Part shown: positions 12,066 to 22,130 of the stretch, piece after piece
How positions within the stretch are numbered: the first letter of the stretch is position 1
Layout: each line of letters opens with the position of its first letter
From: Aporrectodea caliginosa
Lineage: Eukaryota > Annelida > Clitellata > Crassiclitellata > Lumbricidae
Direction: 5' to 3'
Assembly (NCBI GenBank): GCA_020284085.1
Contig: JACEVL010000836.1
Span: forward strand, 435,001 to 499,000
Length of the DNA: 64,000 nt
Notes under the pieces: generated by a model
Database searches by the model: none
The model's input: only the letters and a program-made list of their open reading frames with translations
What the model was told of the DNA's origin: nothing
Program-made: the position numbers and the translations under genes

Positions 12066-12096
<31 letters not shown>

Positions 12097-12111
12097 CATA
12101 TATTATATATA

Positions 12112-12158
<47 letters not shown>

Positions 12159-12180
12159 TAAACATATATAATTTATATAA
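12058..12180. repeat. (TA)n tract
   Basis: Imperfect TA repeat with short ATTTATAT interruptions. Confidence 0.95.
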
Positions 12181-12364
12181 GACGGCTCGATGACGTTTGT
12201 GCAGAGCTTCAATTGACGTCAATCGAACGGTGGGGTTTAATTGCTGAGCTCTGTTCTTCTGCTTTTCTACGGTAATTAGTTCCCAGATCGGTTGTTAGGT
12301 GGACCGAAGACAGCGGAAACCTAGTTACAGAAGAACCCCCAGCGTCGGAAATTGTCTCTTTTTA

Positions 12365-12725
12365 TGTATGTATGCGTGTAAATATGTGTGTGCTTATGTA
12401 TGTATGTATGTATGTATGTATGTATGTATGTATGTATGTATGTATGTATGTATGTATGTATGCATGTATGATTGTATGTATATATCATATATGTATGTAT
12501 GTATATATGTATGTATGTATGAATGTATGTATGTATGTATGTATGTATGTATGTATGTATGTATGTATGTATGTATGCATGTATGTATGTATGTATGTAT
12601 GTATGTATGTATGTATGTATGTATGTATGTATGTATGTATGTATGTATGCATGTATGATTGTATGTATATATCATATATGTATGTATGTATATATGTATG
12701 TATGTATGAATGTATGTATGTATGT
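12365..12725. repeat. (TATG)n array with a 187-bp internal duplication
   Basis: TATG/ATGT tetranucleotide. The same interruption pattern (GCATGTATGATTG then TATATATCATATATG) occurs at 12462 and 12649, 187 bp apart, so a block of the array was duplicated as a unit. Confidence 0.92.
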
Positions 12726-13225
12726 AATAATAATAATAATATTCTTTATTGAAACTGGTATATATATATCATAAATGTATGTATGTATGTATTTATGTAT
12801 GTATGCACGCATGCATGTATGTATTTATTATACAACGTTTGACGAAACCATCAACAACACTATATATTACTAAGGAAGGCCCGAAGAGCCACATGACTAC
12901 AGAATTAGTCTTCCAGTCAGTCGATTTCATTTCTTCACTTAAACTATATCTGGAAGATCTCTTACATAATTATCTAGGAGTCAGTAGATAAGCAATGACC
13001 GACTGACTAAATTTGCTAGGGACTGGATTAGCGACAAAGTGGACTTGCCGTAGACGATGAAAGCAACGTTATTTAAACGCTGTGTGGTGTCTGTTGCCTT
13101 GTATGGCGTCAAGCAATTGTTTTTCAAAAGAAAATGGCGTCTGCTCGTCAGTGGCGGGAGCCAGACACTTTCTGTGACCAAGGCACGACAGTCATAAAAG
13201 TAACCAGTGCAGAGGTGATTCCGCC
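12722..13225. other. Family C 5' fragment and unassigned DNA
   Basis: AATAATATTCTTTATTGAAA then CTGG at about 12726-12756 matches the start of dispersed repeat family C (see 20505). The rest to 13225 has no recognised content. Confidence 0.45.
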
Positions 13226-15103
13226 ATAACCAGGCTACAAACCGTAATAACTAGGCTGCAGTCCATATAACCACGCTCCACTTCGCAATAACCAAGCTGC
13301 AAACCGTAATAACCAGGCTGCAAACCGTAATAACCAGGCTGCAAACCGTAATAACCAGGCTGCAGTCCGCAATAACCAGGCTGCAAACCGTAATAACCAG
13401 GCTGCAGTCCGCAATAACCAGGCTGCAGTCCGCAATAACCAGGCTGCAGTCCGCAATAAACAGGCTGCAAACCGTAATAACCAGGCTGCAAACCGTAATA
13501 ACCAGGCTGCAGTCCGCAATAACCAGGCTGCAAACCGTAATAACCAGGCTGCAAACCGTAATAACCAGGCTGCAAACCGTAATAACCAGGCTGCAAACCG
13601 TAATAACCAGGCTGCAGTCAGCAATAACCAGGCTGCAGACCGCAATAACCAGGCTGCAAACCGTAATAACCAGGCTGCAAACCGTAATACCCAGGCTGCA
13701 AACCGTAATAACCAGGCTGCAAACCGTAATAACCAGGCTGCAGTCCATATAACCTGGCTGCAAACCGTAATAACCAGGCTGCAAACCGTAATAACCAGGC
13801 TGCAAACCGAAATAACCCGGATGCAAACCGTAATAACCAGGCTGCAAACCGTAATAACCAGGCTGCAAACCGTAATAACCAGGCTGCAAACCGTAATAAC
13901 CAGGCTGCAGTCCGCAATAACCAGGCTGCAAACCGTAATAACCAGGCTGAAGTCCGCAATAACCAGGCTGCAGTCCGAAGTAACCAGCCTGCAGTCCGCA
14001 ATAACCAGGCTGCAAACCGTAATAACCAGGCTGCAAACCGTAATAACCAGGCTGCAATGCGCAATAACCAGGCTGCAAACCGTAATAACCAGGCTGCAAA
14101 CCGTAATAACCAGGCTGCAGTCCGCAATAACCAGACTGCAAACCGTAATAACCAGGCTGCAGTCCGCAATAACCAGGCTGCAAACCGTAATAACCAGGCT
14201 GCAGTCCGCAATAACCAGGCTGCAGTCCGCAATAACCAGGCTGCAGTCCGCAATAAACAGGCTGCAAACCGTAATAACCAGGCTGCAAACCGTAATAACC
14301 AGGCTGGAAACCGTAATAACCAGGCTGCAAACTGTAATAACCAGGCTGCAAACCGTAATAACCAGGTTGCAAACCGTAATAACCAGGCTGCAAACCGTAA
14401 TAACCAGGCTGCAAACCGTAATAACCAGGCTGCAAACCGTAAAAACCAGGCTGCAAACCGTAATAACCAGGCTGCAGTCCGCAATAACCAGGCTGCAAAC
14501 CGTAATAACCAGGCTGCAAACCGTAATAACCAGGCTGCAAACCGTAATAACCAGGCTGCAAACCGTAATAACCAGGCTGCAAACCGTAATAACCAGGCTG
14601 CAATCCGCAATAACCAGGCTGCAAATCGTAATAACCAGGCTGCAAACCGTTATAACCAGGCTGCAAACCGTAATAACCAGGCTGCAAACCGTAATAACCA
14701 GGCTGCAGTCCGCAATAACCAGGCTGCAAACCGTAATAACCAGGCTGCAAACCGTAATAACCAGGCTGCAAACCGTAATAACCAGGCTGCAAACCGTAAT
14801 AACCAGGCTGCAAACCGTAATAACCAGACTGCAGTCCGCAATAACCAGGCTGCAAACCGTAATAACCAGGCTGCAAACCGTAATAACCAGGCTGCAAACC
14901 GTAATAACCAGGCTGCAGTCCGCAATAACCAGGCTGCAAACCGTAATAACCAGGCTGCAGTCCGTAATAACCAGGCTGCAAACCGTAATAACCAGGCTGC
15001 AAACCGTAATAACCAGGCTGCAAACCGTAATAACCAGGCTGCAAACCGTAATAACCAGGCTGCAAACCGTAATAACCAGGCTGCAGTCCGCAATAACCAG
15101 GCT
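13226..15103. repeat. 21-bp minisatellite, about 89 copies
   Basis: Tandem copies of a 21-bp unit. Two main variants are intermixed: type A (CCAGGCTGCAAACCGTAATA plus A) and type B, which has AGTCCGC in place of AAACCGT. Because the unit is 21 bp and lacks stops in several frames, very long ORFs appear on both strands: QPGYYGL heptads or AAWLLRF on the minus strand, TVITRLQ or NNQAANR on the plus. A 20-bp copy near 13742 shifts frame. An eight-monomer pattern (A B A B B B* A A, with B* carrying AATAAACAGG) recurs exactly 798 bp apart (B* motif at 13453 and 14251). No splice, promoter or composition evidence supports a gene. Confidence 0.95.
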
Positions 15104-15561
15104 GATTTGTTAAAAAGTTGGAAAAGTTTAACTAAATATTTTTAGTTTAGTTTTGATTCATTAACTCGAAGTGGCTTTATTACGCGTATGTTATTTAATT
15201 GATTTTATTGCTGTTAATTGATTTTATTGCTGTTAATTGATTTTATTGCTGATCTTTCTTCTTACTGTAACCTTACTCTCATAGATCCATAGATGTCTGT
15301 GATTTAATATCTATCCGATGTTCCCGCAGTGCGTTTGCAGGCGCTTCAATAATGCACGTACTTACTTATTTTTCTGGGGTCCTATTGCAGTGATTGCTCT
15401 GTTTCCTCCATGATTTAAACTGGTATTCTAATTTGTTTCTGACGCAAGAAATAAATAAATAAATAAAAATAAAATAAAGTCTACATCCAGTCGACTAAGT
15501 CATCAAGTCAGTCGCTAACTCAGTAAGTCAGTCGGTAATTGCTTAGCCACTGACTCTTAGG
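15104..15561. other. Unassigned AT-rich DNA
   Basis: Contains three tandem copies of a TTGATTTTATTGCTGTTAA unit (about 15198-15252), a (AAAT)n stretch near 15448-15475 and GTCAGTCG-like repeats near 15485-15540. No gene is seen. Confidence 0.6.
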
Positions 15562-16144
15562 CATGGGCGTCGGCAGGAATTTTTTTGGGGGCAAAGTTTT
15601 AAATTGTTGGCACGGGGACTAACGAGGGTGCCGAAAGCAACCGATCGCGGCGTCACCCTCGGCACTCGCTCCCGCGATTAGGGGTCTGGTGCGGATCCCA
15701 AAAGCCGCCAGCGCTTTTGGAAGCATTTGACATGACATTGGGTCTGTTGCTAGCGTTCTGGGATCCGTTTAACAAATCAAATAAAAGCCAACAATATTCT
15801 GTATCAAACTTTAAACGGAAAAGCCAATGCCTACACATTTTTTGCTTTTTTGTAATCGCATTGCGCTCTGACAATGTGTTAATGAATAAACGAAGATTCT
15901 ATTATAGTTTACAGCTATAATATCTGAGCGTTTATTTCAAAAACAAAACTGCTTAAAGTGTTACTGTTTTATATATTGTAAATCGAAATTTTTCAGGTTA
16001 TCTTGACTAGTTTGCATAAAAATAAGAAATGTGGATAAAAAATCATAGCCATTCAATGTTACAAACTAAGATGATAAGTAAATTTTGTAAAATATGTGGA
16101 AAATCCAGGGGCAAATGCCCCCTTACTCCCTCCGGACGCCCATG
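15562..16144. mobile_element. Nonautonomous DNA transposon (CATGGGCGTC ends)
   Basis: It begins CATGGGCGTCGGCAGGAAT and ends CTCCGGACGCCCATG, an imperfect inverted terminal repeat. The flanks CTCTTAGG and CTCCCAGG are probable diverged 8-bp target duplications, as in hAT elements. No transposase frame is present. G-rich (GGGGGCAAA) sequence sits just inside both ends. Confidence 0.7.
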
Positions 16145-16617
16145 CTCCCAGGTACGTGATAGATCTCCTGGACGCTTTCTCGTCTGATACGAAGCTTGCC
16201 ATAAGATCCAATATCTGTCTTTGCGAAGACTGTCCGTGAACATTTAACACCCGACAATAAACGTCAATACTGCCTCCGATATCATCGCCCTACACAGATT
16301 TGATGAACACACGGTGGCTCTTTTGGCCGACAGGATGCGATGTGTGGGCGGATGATAGAGGGGGCGGGGGCGAAAAGAATGTCCGGCAGTACAAGAGTTA
16401 TTGACGTGCTTTGCTGCATCAGTGGACGCCGTCACCAATTTTAAGACGGAGTTAGGATGGACCGGATAGTGAGCAGTTTATGGGGCTCTAAGCCTCTGCA
16501 TGATGCATACAGATGATGGTATGTTATCTTCTGCTGTTTCACTTTGTGTAATGGTATGCCTTACTGACTGGCTACAGTTAATAGACCGACTGGCTGGCTG
16601 AGAGTGAAGACGAACGA
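16145..16617. other. Unassigned DNA
   Basis: No supported gene. Small minus-strand frames here (60-66 codons) overlap the transposon end and are not supported. Confidence 0.5.
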
Positions 16618-17331
16618 CCGTGTCTGACTGGCTTTGACTGGATGTGACTGGATGTGACTGGTGCTCACAGGATGTGACAGGTTCCTACTTGCCGTGACTG
16701 GCTTTGACTGGCTGTTACTGGATGTGACTTGTTTTTACTGGATGTGACTGGTTCTTATTGAATGTGACTGGTTCTTAGTGGATGTGACAGGTTCCTACTC
16801 GCTGGTGAATGGCTTTGACTGGCTCTTACTGGATGTGACTGGTTCCTACTGGATGTGACTGGTTCTTATTGAATGTGACTGGTTCTTAGTGGATGTGACA
16901 GGTTCCTACTGGCTGTGACTGGCTCTTACTGGATGTGACTGGTTCTTACTGGTTGCGACTGGTTCTTATTGAATGTGGCTGGTTCATACGGGATGTGACA
17001 GGTTCCTACTCGCTAGTGACTGGCTTTGACTGGTCATACATTCCAGTAAGAACCAGTCACATCCAGTAAGAGCCAGTCACAGCCAGTAGGAACCTGTCAC
17101 ATCCACTAAGAACCAGTCACATTCAATAAGAACCAGTCACATCCAGTAGGAACCAGTCACATCCAGTAAGAGCCAGTCAAAGCCATTCACCAGCGAGTAG
17201 GAACCTGTCACATCCACTAAGAACCAGTCACATTCAATAAGAACCAGTCACATCCAGTAAAAACAAGTCACATCCAGTAACTGGATGTGACTGGTTCTTA
17301 CTGGATGTGACTGGTTCTTACTGGATGTGAC
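16618..17331. repeat. 20-bp TGACTGG minisatellite with inverted half
   Basis: Variable copies of ACTGGATGTGACTGGTTCTT. From 17043 the array abruptly switches to the complementary strand (CCAGTAAGAACCAGTCACAT) and switches back at 17281. The array resumes after the MITE, at 17978-18140. Confidence 0.95.
16715..17280. repeat. Perfect 238-bp inverted repeat with 90-bp spacer
   Basis: 16715-16952 is the reverse complement of 17043-17280 at every position I compared, including irregular monomers such as GCTGGTGAAT (16801-16810), paired with 17185-17194. The spacer is 16953-17042. Confidence 0.93.
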
Positions 17332-17977
17332 CAGGGGCTTCTATCCCTATACAGGGCGGGCGCAAGTTGAGCCCAGTGAAAAACAGGGGGGGAAGTGCTG
17401 CTTTTCAATTTTTATCACATTTTCTACAAGTTACAGAGTCTTCACTCACAGTCCTGTGAAATACCCATTTTCTTGTATAAATTAGTACCCAACTAACTGT
17501 AACCTTTACTAGAACCTTATCATTCCTTATGATCCTTATCGCATTGTGAGCAACTCTCCTCTCCATGCCATAATGCATTAATGCTCGACTCAAGTTGTAG
17601 ATTGATGAATTTGCTGCATTTCGGCGATTGCAAATGCGAGATTTTAATCTACTTAATTCACACCCGTAGACTCGCATGCTTAAACACTGAGCAACTTTCC
17701 CGATAATTCTCCATTTTAGGTGCTTTAATTATCTTGCATTGGTATACATTGTATATGGTCAATTTAAAATGGAAGCCGGATTGGTAAAAAAATCTTCCCG
17801 TAAATAGAAGTTGGATTGATGATATTTTAGCAGAAGAAGCCTATGAATTACAGACACATTTCCCTAATCAGAAATGAGCAAAAACTCACATCAGCAATAT
17901 GGGATATGGGAGAGAGGGAGGCCCGGTCGGGGGCAGGGGGATTGAGCCCGGTGGTTTAGGGGGGATAGAAGCCACTG
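17332..17977. mobile_element. hAT-like MITE inserted in the minisatellite
   Basis: The ends are CAGGGGCTTCTATCCC and GGGATAGAAGCCACTG, an imperfect terminal inverted repeat of the CAGNGGC type. It is flanked by perfect 8-bp copies of GATGTGAC (17324-17331 and 17978-17985). The host array itself contains GATGTGAC, so the duplication is expected but not independent proof. The 646-bp body has no transposase frame. The small minus-strand ORF at 17405-17677 is unsupported. Confidence 0.8.
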
Positions 17978-18140
17978 GATGTGACAGGTTCCTACTCGCT
18001 GTGCCTGGCTCTTATTGAATGTGATTGGTTCTTATTGAATGTGGCTGGTTCATACGGGATGTGACAGGTTCCTACTGGCTGTGACTGGCTCTTACTGGAT
18101 CTGATTAGCTCTTACTGGTTGTGACTGACTCTGACTGGCC
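17978..18140. repeat. Continuation of the 20-bp TGACTGG minisatellite
   Basis: The array resumes immediately after the MITE with the same monomers (GATGTGACAGGTTCCTACTC), showing that the MITE split a pre-existing array. Confidence 0.92.
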
Positions 18141-18249
18141 ATAATATTATACAGTTTACGTTCGTGTAATTTGCGTTGTTCGATTGTTTGCCCGATCGGA
18201 CATCTTACAACAGACAGCGACATTAACCGGAAACACGATTTGCACTTAA

Positions 18250-18640
18250 CGACCTACTGCCTCCTTCTCTTCCTTTCCATCTCCTCTTCCATCTCCTCTT
18301 CTTCTTCCTTTTCCTCCTTCGTCTTCTCTTCCTTTCCATCTCCTATTCCTCCTCTTTCTCCTTCTCCTCTTCTTCCTCTTCCTCCTCCTCCTCGTCATCT
18401 TCCTCCTTCATTTTCCCTTCGTCTTCTCTGCCTCTTCCATCTCCTACGCCTCTTCTTCTTCTTCCCTTTTCTAGTCCTCGTCCTCCTTCTCCTCGTCCTG
18501 TTCCTCCTCCTCCCCCATCTCCTCTTCAATCTCCTCTTCCTTTCCCTCCTCCTCTTCTTTTTCCTCCTCCTCTTCTACCACCTCCTTCTCCCGCTCCTCC
18601 TCTTCTTCCTCCAGCTCCACCTCCTCATCCCAACCAATAT
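18250..18640. repeat. Polypyrimidine (CTTC/CTCC) tract
   Basis: Nearly pure C/T on the plus strand. Open frames are Leu/Pro/Ser or Glu/Lys artefacts. Confidence 0.93.
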
Positions 18641-18774
18641 AACGCGGTAACGACATCCTACATGCAAATCAAATTAGTCTCGACCCAAAACAGTCCTCGC
18701 CCACGTACTACCCCCCCACCCCCATCCCTCGCATCCCTCAAAGCCCTAACCCAACCCTACCCCACATCTTTTCC

Positions 18775-19080
18775 CTCCAGGTCCTCCTCCTCTTCCTCCT
18801 CCTCTTCCTCCCTCCTCCTCCTGCTCCTCCTCCTGCTCCTCCTGCTCCTCCTCCTCTTCCTCATTCTCCTGCTCCTCCTCCTCCTTCTTCCTCCTCCTCC
18901 TCCTCCTCTTCTTCCTCCTCCTCCTCCTCCTCCTCCTCCTCCTCCTCCTCCTCTTCCTGCTCCTCCTCCTCCTCTTCCTCCTCCTCCTCCTCCTCCTCCT
19001 CTCTCCTCCTCCTACTCCTCCTCCTCCTCCTCCTCCTCCTCCTCCTCCTCCTCCTCCTCCTCCTCCTCCTCCGCCTCGTT
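18775..19080. repeat. (CCT)n array
   Basis: About 300 bp of CTC/TCC triplets with few interruptions. Confidence 0.95.
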
Positions 19081-19269
19081 TTCCATTCGTCAATTAAGCT
19101 TCGCAAACGAAGACATTTGCCATTTATTTGGATCCTGTAACCAAAAACCTGCTTTAGTTCTGACAATGGTCGTCGCCGCATTTCTTCAACTTCCTCACGT
19201 CGTTCAGCTGCTCAATCGGTCGATAAACACGACCCTGGTGTTTGTCAGTGCGAGTATGTTTCTGTATGG

Positions 19270-19920
19270 TCGTGTCTGTCTCTCTGTCTGTTTGAATATC
19301 AGCCCACATGGCTGAGTATCTGTCGGCATGTCTGTTTATGTGTATGTCTGATTGCCTGTTTGTGTATCTGTCTGTCTGTCTATGTGTCTGTCTATGTGCC
19401 TGTCTGGCTATGTGTCTGTCTGTCTGTCTGTGTGTCTGCCTGTCTATGTGTCTATCTGTCTATGTGTCTGTCTGTGTGTCAAGTGTCTGTCTGTCTATGT
19501 GTCTGTCTGCCTGTGTCTCTCCGGTGCCGCTGTGTAAGCTATGTGTATGTCTGGCTATGTGTCTGTCTGTCTATGTGTCTGTCTGTCTGTCATGTGTCTG
19601 TCTGTCTATGTGTCTATCTGTCTATGTGTCTGTCTGTCTGTCATGTGTCTGTCTGTCTATGTGTCTGTCTGCCTGTGTCTCTCCGGTGCCGCTGTGTAAG
19701 CTATGTGTATGTCTGGCTATGTGTCTGTCTGTCTATGCGTCTCTCTGTGTATCTGTCTGTGCATATGTCTATCTGTCTTTGCATCCATCTCTCTCTTCTT
19801 CCATATCAATACTACTTGAGTATCTGTATCTCTGTCCATGTGCCTGTCTGTATGTGTCTATGCATACTATGTCTGTGCGTCTGTATCTGTGTCTGTCTGC
19901 CTGCCTGTCTGTCTGTAGAC
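19270..19920. repeat. (GTCT)n imperfect repeat with 162-bp duplication
   Basis: TGTCTGTC/TATGTGTC units. A distinctive interruption (CCGGTGCCGCTGTGTAAGC) occurs at 19521 and again at 19683, showing duplication of a 162-bp block. Confidence 0.93.
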
Positions 19921-20504
19921 TCGCATAAACGGGCGATAGATATTCTGATCTCGTCGCCCGTGTCGCCACCTATCGATCGCTGGACTTAAGACGCGACGCC
20001 AAAGCGGACCTTATATCATCAGCAAACACAGCAGCGCCGGTGGATACAATGGATTGGATGATTGGATGGATGGAAGGAGGGATGAATGAAAGGGCAGATG
20101 GAGCGAATGATGGAAAAATGGATGGATGAACGCCTGGAAAAATCGCCGATAAAGCATGGCCGTCAACATCTTATGGTCCAATAAAAGCCTCTTAAGAGTC
20201 CTATATGCAAATATTGGTATTTTGATTGTGGGTTACAGCGGTAATTTGCTGACAGGGTACAGTTTTTACCATTCAAAAATTCTAAGTCTGTACCTATAAT
20301 TTACCCGGTTTAATGGCTAGTTTTCTCAGAAAAAAATGCTTAGGGCCTAATTGCGGCAAGAATGGACGCCATAAAGCGGCTGCTGTTTTTTTGTTGGTCG
20401 AGGAATTTATGTCCCTTGGCTCGCAGTCGTAAATTTTGATGGTACGAGAGGTACCCATATCCACGCTATTAAGGAGGGGTACCCCTTTTTTACACCCCGA
20501 AGAA
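19921..20504. other. Unassigned, with short GGAT repeat
   Basis: A GGATGGAT-like stretch spans 20050-20130. No gene is recognised in the remainder. Confidence 0.55.
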
Positions 20505-20845
20505 ATAATAATAGTAATAATAATAATCTTCGTTTATTGATTCAAACTGGCATGGACGTAGTATGATTACAAGTCATAGGCCTAGTAGGCCCCTAGCCTA
20601 TCATTAGTATGAACGGATGATCACAAGTTATTACAGGAGTCGAATTTAACTGTTTTGGCAGCCATGCAAGGCGCCCATCGCTTCCTACAGCTTTTCTTTT
20701 TACCAACGCCATCTGCATGGCGAATGAAAGGCTTTGGGAGGGTAGCGGGAATCGATCCAGCGTCCATGCTGATCTTCTGCTCTTCGTGTGGGAGTGTTGA
20801 CCATTCGCCTAAACCCCTCCCCATAGGATCATAATTATTTCCTCG
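20505..20845 (+). repeat. Dispersed repeat family C, copy 1
   Basis: It begins with TAATAATAAT then CTTCGTTTATTGATTCAAAC. It continues through GATCACAAGTTATTACAGGA, GTCGAATTTAACTG, GGCAGCCATGCAAGGCGCCC and an ACGCCA..TG.CGAATGA block. It shares these with 34985-35245 and, more diverged, with 40655-40965. Probably a nonautonomous transposon or SINE, of undetermined class. Confidence 0.75.
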
Positions 20846-21500
20846 GAGGAAAGCCTTTATTTGAGCCTCAAGACACAAAACAATTACCAAGCATAATCAA
20901 CAGCGTCGTGATGACCATTATCTTTATTATTATTATTATTATTATTGTTGTTGTTGTTATTGTTAAACTTGGAATATAAACACCGCCATTATAGTTATTT
21001 ATCGGTGGTGAACGGGTAACAATGAAAAATTTGGTACCCCAACTTTCTAGACCAAAGTTACGCCCCTCGTGTGACTGCATTTCTCGATGAACATACTGGA
21101 ACCCACCGCCGCCTCCTGCGTTACCTCGCGGGGCAATAAACGCTGCTCGCTCATAGAACGCTAAGTGAAATACTAGCGCATCATAAACGGACGTCGTATA
21201 GTGTGACCTCTACGATGATAAATTGTTTACGCCGTGCGCGACATCGTTCGAAATGCAATTTTATGAGTTTTAAGCAACAAAATATTATTCTTTTGACGCC
21301 AACACCGAGATAAATTATTTTGCTCCGAACAAAGAAATATTAATTTACTGAAATAACTTGTTCAACACTTAACTGATTATTATGGCGAATCCGCGTCCAA
21401 CGATTTTACTGCTGAAGCGGCTAAAGCAACGGGCTAAAGTGCAAACAGAATAATTTTATAGCGCTGTTATTTGAACAATTTTATAGCGCTATTATTTTAG
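20846..21500. other. Unassigned AT-rich DNA with a (TTA)n stretch
   Basis: ATT/GTT triplets at 20922-20960. At 21050-21070, AAGTTACGCCCCTCG resembles a transposon terminus, but no partner end was found. Confidence 0.5.
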
Positions 21501-22130
21501 ACTAGCAATAAATAGATAAATAGATCTTTCTTCTTTTCTTTAAGTTCTCTGCCCTTCGGCAGGTTCCAACATCCAATGACGCCACTCCTCTCCGTGCTGT
21601 GCCCTCTCCCCTAACCCGCTGCATCCGCCGGCCACCCACCCCAGCACCATCCGCCCCGCCCCCTCCCCCATCCTCCCCTCCACGATCCCCCCCAGAAGGC
21701 CAATGAGTCTCCCCCAACACGCGCCCCAACCCAGCCTCCTCCGTGACTAACATGTAACAAAGTAACAATTCCCCCCACTGCCGCCACCAGCGACCGCCCC
21801 TCATCAACCATCCGTAGCACCCCGCCACTCGCCACATGCCCAGTCCAGCCCACCCTCTCCAATGTCTCCATCCCTCCCCAGGCCCCCATTCAACCCTCCT
21901 CTCAACAACTACTTTTCGTCGTCATTGCAAGTGTTTCTTGGGAAATTAGAGAGGTGGTTTCCCGTTGCCTTCCTCTCGGTGTTTTTAGCGAGACACCATC
22001 TCCGAGCGTCGATGTCCTTCATCGTCCGTCCTTCCGACTCCTTGTCTCTGGGCTCGCATATACCGGCGAGGGCTCGGTCGTCCACCACGCACTTTGTTTC
22101 CAACAGGGGTACCACGTGAAGGTGGCGTGC
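21501..22130. other. C-rich unassigned segment
   Basis: CCCTCC/CCACC-rich sequence at 21600-21900. Overlapping Gly/Trp-rich minus-strand frames reflect composition. No conserved protein is recognised. Confidence 0.5.

Noticed and set aside
13251..15065. 604-codon minus frame (QPGYYGL repeats) and 430-codon plus frame (TVITRLQ repeats)
   Set aside because: A 21-bp unit without stops makes long ORFs on both strands automatically. No unique flanking coding sequence, signal peptide or splice evidence is seen, and at least one 20-bp monomer breaks the frame.
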